NCBI GenBank assembly: GCA_049306095.1 | Contig: JBAQPU010000030.1 | Span: 152,942 to 216,941 of the forward strand | DNA: 64,000 nt | Direction: 5' to 3' | Source of the DNA: UBA2336 sp049306095 | GTDB taxonomy: Bacteria; Bacteroidota; Bacteroidia; Cytophagales; Cyclobacteriaceae | Part shown: one piece after another, positions 53,893 through 61,987 of the stretch | Layout of the letters: each line of letters starts with the position of its first letter | Position numbering within the stretch: the first letter of the stretch is position 1 | The notes under the pieces: model-generated | Told to the model about the DNA's origin: nothing | Databases searched by the model: none | Seen by the model: the letters and a program-made list of their open reading frames with translations, nothing else | Translations under genes and position numbers: made by a program

Positions 53893-54300
53893 TTACTGGT
53901 AGGGTACAGTAATGCTGGTTTGGCTTCCATCACTATTGTTGACAATGGTAATACTTACGCCCTCCAGTTCAGAAGCAATGGTTACCTGAAGGGTACCAAA
54001 GGTGAACGATCCATCTTCAATTTCCCCCTCACCAAAAATTTGAGTGATCAGTTTTCTGGAAAGTTCATTAAGAATTTGCCTGTTCAGGCTGGCTTCAAAG
54101 TCGTCAAGCGGATTTTTTGAAAAGCCACCGCTTTTATCCTCAAATCTGTTTTGTGCCTGGGCTGAACTTAATAACCATTGATAATTAAAGGTATCGCCTC
54201 CGAAAGCCGGGTTGATGGGTTTATAAACCAAATCCTGGGCCTGAGCATGGTAAGCCGATAGCATTAATGCAAATGCAAAAAAGGAGAGGAGGGTTTTCAT
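53893..54300 (-). CDS. csgF: CsgF curli assembly factor
   Basis: A 135-residue exported protein (signal ending YHAQAQ). The mature N-terminus DLVYKPINPAFGGDTFNYQWLLSSAQAQN is the conserved CsgF segment that inserts into the CsgG pore and couples secretion to nucleation at the cell surface. A C-terminal strand region (GTLQVTIASELEGVSITIVNN) completes the family pattern. It starts 16 bases after csgE and is followed by csgG after 9 bases. Confidence 0.95.
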   Translation of the reverse strand: MKTLLSFFAFALMLSAYHAQAQDLVYKPINPAFGGDTFNYQWLLSSAQAQNRFEDKSGGFSKNPLDDFEASLNRQILNELSRKLITQIFGEGEIEDGSFTFGTLQVTIASELEGVSITIVNNSDGSQTSITVPYQ

Positions 54301-54316
54301 AAATGTTTTTTTAAGA

Positions 54317-54838
54317 TCAATAAATTCCTGTTCCCTTCATATCATCACCACCAAGTTGTTTTAATACTTCCTGAAAATTTAACACATATTGTGTTGTAAT
54401 GTCAACAGCCTGCATGGCAATTTCTTCTAAAGCTTCATACCGGGGCTGCAGAAAGCTCTCAAAAACCTTAATGTCGTTCACAATAATTTCAATTTGTGTG
54501 TTGTTGCCAAACACCGGTCGTTCTGAAATAATGATGATAAAGGGGTCTGATAGCCTCGGTGGCCAGTTCCATTTGTTGTAGAAAATATCCTGAAAATCAA
54601 GCCCCAGTTTAGAGATGGTTTCGTTAATAATGAGCTGATCTATCTCGAAGGATAAAGAATCGGCAGAGCTTCTTTTTATATTTTGTACACTATCTTCTGT
54701 GGTAAGTTTTTTGATGTTCTGCAGCAACTCAAGAATTTTTTTTTCTTTGAACTTCGTACTATCCTGTACCTGGCCGCATAGCCTGACGGACACGCACAAC
54801 AAAAAGAAAGTCAAAAAGGTTACGGACTGCAAATTCAC
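54317..54838 (-). CDS. csgE: CsgE curli export adaptor
   Basis: A 173-residue exported protein (signal to about CGQ, residue 22). The CsgE domain is recognised by DQLIINETISKLGLDFQDIFYNKWNWPP and FIIIISERPVFGNNTQIEIIVN, followed by an amphipathic C-terminal helix. CsgE caps the periplasmic side of CsgG and delivers curlin. The start is a GTG at 54838. It is first of the csgE-csgF-csgG run. The N-terminal insert (residues ~25-65, EKKILELLQNIKKLTTEDS) is longer than in E. coli. Confidence 0.88.
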   Translation of the reverse strand: MNLQSVTFLTFFLLCVSVRLCGQVQDSTKFKEKKILELLQNIKKLTTEDSVQNIKRSSADSLSFEIDQLIINETISKLGLDFQDIFYNKWNWPPRLSDPFIIIISERPVFGNNTQIEIIVNDIKVFESFLQPRYEALEEIAMQAVDITTQYVLNFQEVLKQLGGDDMKGTGIY

Positions 54839-54906
54839 TGGTTTGAATGGAAGGGGATACTAAAGGTACAGATTCCCCGACAAATCCTTATACCTAACCT
54901 GATTTT

Positions 54907-55800
54907 TCAGAACCCCGATGCTTTTGCCATTTCCCAGCCAATGATACTTTTCTTGCGTGCTGAACTCCATCGGTACTCTCCTAAAATTCCATCTTTACGG
55001 ATCACCCGGTGACAGGGAATCAAATAAGCAATGTGATTAGAACCAACAGCAGAACCTACGGCTTGTATAGCTTTCGGACTATAAATTTGATTGGCAATAC
55101 CCTGGTATGTTGTTACCTCACCTAACGGAATTCGCAGCAGTGCCTCCCATACTTTAATCTGAAAGTTGGTACCCTTCACGAATACGTGGAATTTCCCCTC
55201 ACCCCTTCCCCTCTCCCTAAGGAGAGGGGTGTCCGCAGGACGGAGTGAGGAAAAAATTTTAGCAATAAATTCTTTTGTCACGTTCTGATCCTGATGGAAC
55301 ACCGAGTTGTTCCAGTGTTCTTTCATTTTTTCTAATTCAAGCTGGGGACCTTCATCGGTAGCGATAAACGAAAGCCAGCAAATTCCCCGTTCGGTCACCC
55401 CGATCAAACACAAACCAAAAGGTGTTTCGTGAATTCCGTACTCAATGCGAATTCCAGAACCTTTTTGCTTGTACTCCTGAGGCGTAACAGCTTCCAGTGT
55501 GGTAAATAAATCATATACCCGCGATTGGCTGGATAAACCTGCAGCATCGGCTGCCTCAACTAAGTTTTTGGAATGCGCCAGTTTTTCTTTCAGAAAATCC
55601 ACCGTAAGGAATTGCAAGAACCTTTTTGGACTGATGCCGGCCCATTCGGTGAAGATGCGCTGAAAATGGAAAGGTGAGAGGTGCACGTTTTCGGCCACTT
55701 CATCCAGTTCAGGCTGATGCTGAAAGTTTTCTTCCAGGTACCGGATTGCTTTTTCAATCCGATTGTAATTGATGTTGGATTCGTTTATCACGTGTAACAT
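54907..55800 (-). CDS. AraC-type regulator fused to O6-methylguanine-DNA methyltransferase
   Basis: A 297-residue bifunctional protein equal to Ada without its zinc domain. Residues ~10-112 are the AraC-type DNA-binding domain (RYLEENFQHQPELDEVAENVHLSPFHFQRIF), and ~205-290 the methyltransferase domain with the acceptor IPCHRVI (Cys263). Residues 184-202 (SSLRPADTPLLRERGRGEG) are not family sequence: they are translated from a palindromic repeat that recurs at 63685-63740. The insertion falls in the linker before KGTNFQIKVWEALLRIPLG, so the enzyme is probably still functional. It follows the Ada zinc-domain gene. Confidence 0.9.
   Translation of the reverse strand: MLHVINESNINYNRIEKAIRYLEENFQHQPELDEVAENVHLSPFHFQRIFTEWAGISPKRFLQFLTVDFLKEKLAHSKNLVEAADAAGLSSQSRVYDLFTTLEAVTPQEYKQKGSGIRIEYGIHETPFGLCLIGVTERGICWLSFIATDEGPQLELEKMKEHWNNSVFHQDQNVTKEFIAKIFSSLRPADTPLLRERGRGEGKFHVFVKGTNFQIKVWEALLRIPLGEVTTYQGIANQIYSPKAIQAVGSAVGSNHIAYLIPCHRVIRKDGILGEYRWSSARKKSIIGWEMAKASGF
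55196..55250 (-). repeat. REP-like palindromic element inside the methyltransferase gene
   Basis: A 55-bp element with CCCCTCTCCC/GGAGAGGGG arms and a GTCCGC/GACGG side arm. The reverse complement of the element at 63685-63740 matches it at nearly every position (differences only near CTAAG/CCAGG, C/A in GTCCG(C/A)AGG and the last GAG). It keeps the reading frame of the gene. The coding strand reads it opposite to the other copy relative to the window. Confidence 0.9.
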
Positions 55801-55853
55801 AAAGCTATGATTTTTTATTTGCGGCCCTGTGCCGCAATCTCAATTTGTTTTTT

Positions 55854-55887
55854 AGTCGTCCTGACCACTTTAAGTGGTCAGACGACT
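55854..55887. other. Strong hairpin between the Ada zinc-domain gene and the AraC-methyltransferase gene
   Basis: Arms AGTCGTCCTGACCACT (55854-55869) and AGTGGTCAGACGACT (55873-55887) pair over 15 bp with a single bulged base and a 3-base loop. It overlaps the last codons of the zinc-domain gene and the leader of the next one. No U tract is present on the minus strand. An operator or mRNA-stability element is possible. Confidence 0.7.
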
Positions 55888-56112
55888 GGAATTATATTTC
55901 TGACGTAAACAATGCCCGCACGGCCTGTACCCGGCCCTCAATGCATCGGCTTCTGCCGCGAAGAATACGCGTTTTCCTTTTTTCATACGTTTACCAGATG
56001 AACAAGAGAGCATTCCGTAAATTTTCAATTCAGCGTTCCCGCCAAATTTGATTTTATTCAATCGGACCAATCTTCTTAATCCAGAATTCGATATCGAATT
56101 GTGATAGATCAT
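55870..56112 (-). CDS. Stand-alone Ada metal-binding domain
   Basis: An 80-residue protein corresponding to the N-terminal zinc domain of Ada: KFGGNAELKIYGMLSCSSGKRMKKGKRVFF and GYRPCGHCLRQKY. The zinc/methyl-acceptor cysteines of Ada appear as C37 (MLSCSS), C65 and C68 of RPCGHC; only three clear ligands are seen, so the fourth cysteine is missing or replaced. The start overlaps the oxygenase stop by 4 bases (ATGA). As a separate gene it may sense methyl phosphotriesters or simply be a small zinc-binding DNA protein. Confidence 0.8.
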   Translation of the reverse strand: MIYHNSISNSGLRRLVRLNKIKFGGNAELKIYGMLSCSSGKRMKKGKRVFFAAEADALRAGYRPCGHCLRQKYNSSRLTT

Positions 56113-56807
56113 GCGGCATCGTGAAAAATGATTCCTAAAGCGTAACGTTCACCCGACTTTACTTCACTTACACCATGTTTCATATTAGCCCGGTAAAAGC
56201 CTCGATTTCCTTTAACAGGCCGGAAACGAGTAGTGAAAATCACGGCATCTCCCTGATTGGGTTTAATAACTTCTACTTTGGATTGTGCACGAGGAGTTTG
56301 TTCCACCAACACCAACTCACCACCTTCATGATCGCGACCATGTTGAGTCAAAGGGAAAACAACTTGAAAAGGGAAAAAGATTTCACCATACAAATCCTGG
56401 TGAAGAGTATTAAAACCACCTGAAGCGTAATGCAAGATCAGTGGTGTTGGCCTGCTTTGTGCGTGTGCGCGACATTGTTGGATTAATCCTTCGTGCGTTT
56501 CAGGAAATTGTTTATCAATGGAAAGGTTATTCATCCAACCATTAGCAATCTTCGACAGCGGCTTATAGAACTCTTCCCTTAAGGATTGTACAACCAGAGG
56601 CAATGGATAATTGAAATATTTGTATTCACCCGCTCCAAACCGGTACTGTTTCATGTTGATGGTGTTTCGGTATAAATGATTGTCACCATAAAAACCAATG
56701 GCATGTTGGCATTCTTCGCGTGATAACACACCGGGAATGATGGTGTACCCTCTTTCGTTCAGATTGAATTGGTGTTCAGGCCAGTTCATAGTTTGAATGT
56801 TTACCAT
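56109..56807 (-). CDS. 2OG-Fe(II) oxygenase, Oxygenase-NA type
   Basis: A 232-residue oxygenase (an alternative start at 56789, MNWPEHQFNLNERGY, may be the real one). It matches the family described as 2OG-Fe(II) oxygenase acting on alkylated DNA: iron ligands in TLHQDLYGE (HxD) and MKHGVSEV (His), 2OG-binding Arg in GERYALGI. First gene of the operon that continues into the Ada zinc domain and the AraC-methyltransferase. An oxidative dealkylation role next to the methyltransferase is supported by context, not shown. Confidence 0.88.
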   Translation of the reverse strand: MVNIQTMNWPEHQFNLNERGYTIIPGVLSREECQHAIGFYGDNHLYRNTINMKQYRFGAGEYKYFNYPLPLVVQSLREEFYKPLSKIANGWMNNLSIDKQFPETHEGLIQQCRAHAQSRPTPLILHYASGGFNTLHQDLYGEIFFPFQVVFPLTQHGRDHEGGELVLVEQTPRAQSKVEVIKPNQGDAVIFTTRFRPVKGNRGFYRANMKHGVSEVKSGERYALGIIFHDAA

Positions 56808-56860
56808 GGTGTAAAATTCAGCCAGTTTGATACTTTTTTCAACCCGAAACTTGCGGACTT

Positions 56861-56905
56861 GCTAATTCGTTGATGTGCAGATTGGTTAATTCGTTAATTT
56901 GATCA
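56861..56905. repeat. AT-rich intergenic repeat word, copy 2
   Basis: The spacer ahead of the AlkA-like gene contains TAATTCGTT twice around GATGTGCAGATTGG and ends in TTAATTTGATCAG. In reverse complement it resembles 8127-8153 (same CACATC-AATTA words). Together they suggest a dispersed repeat family. Confidence 0.45.
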
Positions 56906-56907
56906 GT

Positions 56908-57780
56908 ATGATTATTGATGTTCCCAAAGAATTCAGTTACGAACAAAATCTTCAATTTCTGAAGCGTTCACCGAAAGAGGTCTTGCATCGTGTAGAAGAT
57001 GATGGGGTTGTAAAATTATTAAGTGTAGGAGGTGAAATGATCTTGTTCAAAGTGATGGAGAGCACCAAAGGTTTGTCGGTTGATTTTTTGAATGGCAATT
57101 TTTCGTCTTCTTCGCAAAAATACATTGAGAACTTCGTTAGAGAGTGGTTTGATTTAGAAACAGATTTATTGCCTTTCTATAAATTGGCCAAGAAAGATGC
57201 GCTTTTGAAAGACCTTGTGAAAAAATATTATGGCTATCGCATCATCGGTCAGCCCGATTTATTTGAGTCGCTGGTGTGGGCGGTGCTGGGCCAGCAAATC
57301 AATCTGCAGTTTGCGTACAGGCTCAAGCAGCGTTTCGTTGAAAATTTTGGAGAGAAGCTTTTGTGGAAGGATCAGCATTACTTTTTGTTTCCTTCTCCTC
57401 AACGTGTTGCAGGGCTGAAAGATACAGATTTGTTACCGTTACAATTCTCCCAGCAAAAAAGTAAGTACACCGTCAACATAGCGGAAGCATTTGTCCGCGG
57501 AAGTATCTCAAAAGAAAAACTGAAAGGAATGCCGTTTCAAGAGGCAAAAGAAATACTGATGACTATAAAAGGGGTTGGTAATTGGACGGCCAACTACGCG
57601 CTGATGAAAACATTCCGGTATCCGGATGCTTTTCCGCTCGAAGATGCAGGAGTTCACAACGCTATTAAGAATCTGAAAAAAATGAAAAAGAAACCTACAT
57701 TGGATCAGGTAATGCGTGTTTTTAAAAATTATAAAGGGTGGGAAGCGTACTCTACTCTTTATTTATGGAAGAGTTTGTAA
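56908..57780 (+). CDS. AlkA-type DNA-3-methyladenine glycosylase
   Basis: About 290 residues from the ATG at 56908 (a TTG three codons earlier is less likely). The glycosylase fold is shown by PDLFESLVWAVLGQQINLQFAYRL, then helix-hairpin-helix LMTIKGVGNWTANYALMKTF and the catalytic Asp in FPLEDAGVHNA. It removes alkylated bases and opens base-excision repair. It is divergent from the oxygenase/Ada operon, so the 100-base spacer could hold both promoters of an adaptive response. Confidence 0.92.
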   Translation: MIIDVPKEFSYEQNLQFLKRSPKEVLHRVEDDGVVKLLSVGGEMILFKVMESTKGLSVDFLNGNFSSSSQKYIENFVREWFDLETDLLPFYKLAKKDALLKDLVKKYYGYRIIGQPDLFESLVWAVLGQQINLQFAYRLKQRFVENFGEKLLWKDQHYFLFPSPQRVAGLKDTDLLPLQFSQQKSKYTVNIAEAFVRGSISKEKLKGMPFQEAKEILMTIKGVGNWTANYALMKTFRYPDAFPLEDAGVHNAIKNLKKMKKKPTLDQVMRVFKNYKGWEAYSTLYLWKSL

Positions 57781-57817
57781 GAGAAGTACTAACTTTAGTA
57801 ACCTAAAAGCAAATCCT

Positions 57818-59509
57818 ATGAAATCGCTGGTTGCAATTTTTTCGGTGCTATTGATCGTTTCATGTTCTCAGAAGAAATCGGAAGAATCATACAAACTCGG
57901 GCAACTTAATTTTGATGTGTCCGGAAAGGAAGAAGCAAAAGCCGCGTTTATGAAAGGCCATTTGCTTTTGCATAGTTTTGAATATACCGATGCCGCTGAA
58001 GCGTTTCGTGAAGCGCAACAAATCGATCCCGATTTTGCCATGGCCTATTGGGGAGAAGCCATGACGTTTAATCATTCTATCTGGCAGGAGCAGGATTATG
58101 ACGGAGGAAAAGCCGTAATAGAAAAACTCGGAAAAACTTCTGAAGAACGAATAGCCAAGGCAAAAACAGCGCTGGAAAAAGAATTCATTAAGTCGCTCGA
58201 AGTTTTGTATGGCGATGGAACAAAAGCTCAGCGTGACCAGTCGTATGCCGATTTCCTGGGCAACATGTATGAACGGTATCCGCAAAATCATGAGGTGGGA
58301 ACTTTTTATGCTCTGGCGTTATTAGGTTCGGTAACGGTAGGCCGAAATGTAGATGTGTATCAAAAGAGCGCACGCATTTCTGAAAAAATCTTAAAGGAAA
58401 ACCCCAATCATCCGGGTGCACTCCATTATTTTATTCACGCTAACGATGATCCGTACCATGCAAAGCAGGCGGTTCAGGTTGCCAACGAGTACTCAGTTGT
58501 TGCACCCGATGCCGCTCATGCACTTCATATGCCCACGCATATTTATCTGGCGTTAGGCATGTGGGATCAGGTTGTAAACTCCAACGAGGCATCGTGGCAG
58601 GCCAGCGTAGACAGAAAAGCAAGGAAAAATCTGGATAATAACGCGCTTGGGTATCATTCCTACCATTGGTTGCAGTATGCCTATTTGCAGCAGGGCAGGG
58701 TGGATGACGCCCGTCAGGCACTCGATCGTATGTTTCAATATTGCGATGAACTCCCTTCAGCCCGTGCCCGCACCCACGAAATTTATTTCAAGTCGACTTA
58801 CCTGGCAGAAACCGATGATTGGAAATCGGATGTTGCCGGCAGGGTTACCGATGCGAAAGACCTGAATATTTCAACACGAAGCATGGAAGCCTATGTTCAG
58901 GGAATGAAGGCACACCATGCGGGTGATAAAGCTTCATTGTCGACCATCGTTAACGCAATTGAAAAAGACCGGAAGGAAGCATCAGCAACATTAAGTGATG
59001 CCGGAATTACGCTGTGCAATAGTGGTGGTGCAAATCGTGAGAATGCAACCGAGTTGGATATCAACCTTTCGCATGTGATGGAGATGGAACTTCGGGCCAT
59101 GCAAGCCATGATGCAAAATGATTTAAAGTCGGCCGAAAAGTGGCTGCAGGATGCATCCAAACTGGAAGAAAGTGTGAGCTATTCATACGGACCGCCAGCA
59201 ATTGTAAAACCATCGCACGAATTGTATGGCGAATTTCTACTCTCCCAGAATAGAGCAAAAGAAGCGTTGCCCCTGTTTGAAAAGGCTTTGCAGCTTGCGC
59301 CCAAACGGGTTTTGTCCCTTCGCGGAAGGTTAAAAGCCGCTACGGTGTTGAATGATGCGCAACTAAAGACCGAAACAGAAAAGCAAATTCAGGAAATTTT
59401 AAAAGTAACTTCTCAGAATATTGCCGGACCTGTTCCAGCATCTCCCAATAGAATAACCGAAAAGGAGATTGCGGCACAAGGTCTCGAAAACAACAAACAA
59501 AAAATCTAG
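57818..59509 (+). CDS. TPR-repeat lipoprotein
   Basis: A 563-residue lipoprotein from the ATG at 57818 (signal MKSLVAIFSVLLIVSC, lipid Cys at 16); the longer frame to 57716 lies inside the glycosylase. The mature part is a series of TPR-like helix pairs, for example LHSFEYTDAAEAFREAQQIDPDFAMAYWGEA and a conserved ALHMPTHIYLALGMWDQVVNSNEASW segment, ending with HELYGEFLLSQNRAKEALPLFEKALQLAP. Similar proteins are common; role unknown, presumably a periplasm- or surface-exposed scaffold. Confidence 0.85.
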   Translation: MKSLVAIFSVLLIVSCSQKKSEESYKLGQLNFDVSGKEEAKAAFMKGHLLLHSFEYTDAAEAFREAQQIDPDFAMAYWGEAMTFNHSIWQEQDYDGGKAVIEKLGKTSEERIAKAKTALEKEFIKSLEVLYGDGTKAQRDQSYADFLGNMYERYPQNHEVGTFYALALLGSVTVGRNVDVYQKSARISEKILKENPNHPGALHYFIHANDDPYHAKQAVQVANEYSVVAPDAAHALHMPTHIYLALGMWDQVVNSNEASWQASVDRKARKNLDNNALGYHSYHWLQYAYLQQGRVDDARQALDRMFQYCDELPSARARTHEIYFKSTYLAETDDWKSDVAGRVTDAKDLNISTRSMEAYVQGMKAHHAGDKASLSTIVNAIEKDRKEASATLSDAGITLCNSGGANRENATELDINLSHVMEMELRAMQAMMQNDLKSAEKWLQDASKLEESVSYSYGPPAIVKPSHELYGEFLLSQNRAKEALPLFEKALQLAPKRVLSLRGRLKAATVLNDAQLKTETEKQIQEILKVTSQNIAGPVPASPNRITEKEIAAQGLENNKQKI

Positions 59510-59515
59510 AATAGT

Positions 59516-60808
59516 TTGCCGCAATCTAACGAAGGTTTAAAAAAGGTTATTGGTGTTCGTTCGCTTGCGGCTAATGCCGTCAATCTCACCATTGGTGCAG
59601 GAATTTTTGGATTGCCGGCAGTTGTGGCAGGGTATCTCGGCACGGCATCGTACATGGCGTATGCGGTGTGTACCCTATTGCTCATGTTGGTGCTCTTGTG
59701 TTTTATTTCACTGGGTACACGATTTCCAATATCGGGCGGTGCCTACGTGTTTGTTGAACAAGCCTTCGGGCCTTATGTTGGCTTTCTGGTCAATTCACTT
59801 TTTTGGTTTGGGTTTGCAGTGATTGCCGATGCAGCGGTGGCTAATCTGTTGGCTGATAATCTTTCTGTGTTTTTTCCTGCACTGCTAAGACCAGTGTATC
59901 GCATTCCGGTATTGGCGGTGATTTTTGTTTTTATCACGTGGATGAACGTGATAGGTATAAAACAGGGTGTACGGTTGGTTGAAATTGTTACGGTGGCTAA
60001 ACTGTTACCGCTGATAATATTAGTTGTATCGGGATGTTTTGTTATCAATACGGATAACTATGCGTGGAATGTTGTGCCTTCGGTGCGATCGATTGGTGAA
60101 GTTTCTCTGATTTTGTTTTTTGCTTTTGGAGGCGGAGCCGAAACTACATTAAGCGCATCGGGCGAAATCAAAGACCCGGTGCGTACCATTCCCCGAGGCT
60201 TATTACTGGGCGCGTTCATGGTGTTTGCCCTTTATCTCGCTATTCATTTGGTTGCTCAGGGTGTACTGGGTGCCGACCTGGCTTTATACAAAGAAGCCCC
60301 GTTGGTGAAAGTTGCTGAACAAACATTGGGTCAAATTGGCGTGACCTTGCTGGTGGTGGGTGCTGCCGTATCATGCTTCGGACTATTGAGTGGTGATATA
60401 TTAGCCACACCCCGAACGATATTCGCTGCGGCACGCGATGGTCTGCTTCCAAAAATTTTATCGCGGATTCACCCGCGGTATAATACACCCTATATGGCCA
60501 TTGGGTTGTATGCCGCTTTTGGTTTTGTTTTTTCCATTTTCAGCGGGTTTAAGCAGTTAGCGATTCTATCCAGTGCATCGTTGTTACTAATTTATGCAGG
60601 AGTGATACTGGCAACCTTTAAACTCAGAAATGTAAAGTCAACCGGAACTTACTTTATTATTCCCGGAGGGATGATTCTACCCCTGTTGGCGTTACTGGCT
60701 ACAGGCTGGTTTTTATCAAACCTTGCGCTCAATGAAATTATTGGGGTTTCAATTTTTCTAGGATTTTTTTCGCTTGTATACGTAGGTATGAAAGCTGTAA
60801 AAAAATAA
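59516..60808 (+). CDS. APC-family amino acid permease
   Basis: A 430-residue membrane protein with twelve helices. Helix 1 reads NLTIGAGIFGLPAVVAGYLG, with the GAGIFG signature of amino acid-polyamine-organocation transporters; IPRGLLLGAFMVFALY and ILATPRTIFAAARDGLLPKIL follow. The start is a TTG at 59516, only 6 bases after the TPR lipoprotein stop and in the same frame; no suitable ATG exists. Substrate cannot be predicted. It ends 3 bases from the convergent leuA. Confidence 0.92.
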   Translation: MPQSNEGLKKVIGVRSLAANAVNLTIGAGIFGLPAVVAGYLGTASYMAYAVCTLLLMLVLLCFISLGTRFPISGGAYVFVEQAFGPYVGFLVNSLFWFGFAVIADAAVANLLADNLSVFFPALLRPVYRIPVLAVIFVFITWMNVIGIKQGVRLVEIVTVAKLLPLIILVVSGCFVINTDNYAWNVVPSVRSIGEVSLILFFAFGGGAETTLSASGEIKDPVRTIPRGLLLGAFMVFALYLAIHLVAQGVLGADLALYKEAPLVKVAEQTLGQIGVTLLVVGAAVSCFGLLSGDILATPRTIFAAARDGLLPKILSRIHPRYNTPYMAIGLYAAFGFVFSIFSGFKQLAILSSASLLLIYAGVILATFKLRNVKSTGTYFIIPGGMILPLLALLATGWFLSNLALNEIIGVSIFLGFFSLVYVGMKAVKK

Positions 60809-60811
60809 ATC

Positions 60812-61975
60812 TTAGCGCATCAATACAGGCACATTCACGGCCAGTACTTCCAGATCCTGATCATTCACCTGTTTTTTCTCATCGGCCAAAATCAGGAAGT
60901 TTTCGTAAATCAAATCAAGGTCTGTGCCTTCATATTTGTAGCCCAACAATTCCAACCGGTGTTTTAATGCTGCACGACCGCTTCTTGCAGTTAACAATAT
61001 GGATGAAGATGAAACACCCACATCAGCAGGATTAATGATTTCATAATTCTCTGAATGTTTCAAGAAACCATCCTGGTGAATGCCAGAAGAATGTGCAAAA
61101 GCATTGCTTCCCACAATTGCTTTATTCGGCTGAACCGGCATGCGCATGAGTTTGCTCACCAGCTTACTTAATTCGTAAATGCGCTCGGTTTTAATATTGG
61201 TGTAAAGCCCGAGATCCTGATGCGTTTTAATGGTCATCACCACCTCTTCGAGCGATGTATTGCCTGCACGCTCACCAATTCCGTTAATCGTTACTTCCGC
61301 CTGGCGTGCACCGTGAATAATGCCTTCCACCGTGTTGGCGGTGGCCATTCCTAAATCGTTATGGCAGTGTACCGATATAATAGCTTTGTCGATGTTGGAA
61401 ACATTGTCGACCAGGTACTGAATTCTTTTTCCATACAGATGGGGTAAGCAATAACCGGTAGTGTCCGGAATGTTCACCACATCAGCACCGGCCTTAATCA
61501 CCGCCTCAATCATCTGAGCCAGAAAAGGAAGGTCAGCGCGCCCGGCATCTTCTGCATAAAATTCAACTTCAAAACCTTTGCTTTTCGCGTACTGTACCGC
61601 CCACACACCTTGTTCCATTACTTTTTCGCGCGTGCTGAAAAATTTATGCTTGATGTGCACATCGCTCGCCCCGATACCCGTATGAATGCGTCCGCGTTTT
61701 GCATACCGCAACGCTTCAGCCGCCACATCAATATCTTCCTGTTTAGCGCGGGTTAATCCGCACACGGCAGTTTCTTTTACCGCTCGCGATATTCCAATGA
61801 CGGAAAGAAAATCTCCCGGACTTGAAATCGGGAAGCCTGCTTCAATGACATCAACGCCCAGTGCTTCCAATTCACGGGCAATCACAATTTTTTCTTCGGT
61901 AGCTAACTGGCAGCCAGGAACCTGTTCGCCATCGCGAAGAGTGGTGTCGAAGATTTCAATTTTTTTCTTACTCAT
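60812..61975 (-). CDS. leuA: 2-isopropylmalate synthase, short form
   Basis: Condenses acetyl-CoA with 2-oxoisovalerate in the first committed step of leucine synthesis. 387 residues with a full TIM barrel (IFDTTLRDGEQVPG, SVHCHNDLGMATANT, GERAGNTSLEEVVM) and the following accessory helical region (NAFAHSSGIHQDGFLKH), but no C-terminal LeuA regulatory domain, which in ~510-residue enzymes mediates leucine inhibition. A homocitrate-type activity cannot be excluded but the leu operon context makes IPMS likely. Last gene of the operon, 12 bases after leuB. Confidence 0.93.
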   Translation of the reverse strand: MSKKKIEIFDTTLRDGEQVPGCQLATEEKIVIARELEALGVDVIEAGFPISSPGDFLSVIGISRAVKETAVCGLTRAKQEDIDVAAEALRYAKRGRIHTGIGASDVHIKHKFFSTREKVMEQGVWAVQYAKSKGFEVEFYAEDAGRADLPFLAQMIEAVIKAGADVVNIPDTTGYCLPHLYGKRIQYLVDNVSNIDKAIISVHCHNDLGMATANTVEGIIHGARQAEVTINGIGERAGNTSLEEVVMTIKTHQDLGLYTNIKTERIYELSKLVSKLMRMPVQPNKAIVGSNAFAHSSGIHQDGFLKHSENYEIINPADVGVSSSSILLTARSGRAALKHRLELLGYKYEGTDLDLIYENFLILADEKKQVNDQDLEVLAVNVPVLMR

Positions 61976-61987
61976 AATTTTTAATGG

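Noticed and set aside
55870..56112. Ada zinc-domain gene as a broken remnant of a full Ada
   Set aside because: It has its own start coupled to the oxygenase, a clean stop and complete domain ends, and the AraC-methyltransferase has its own ATG; the split looks stable rather than frameshifted.
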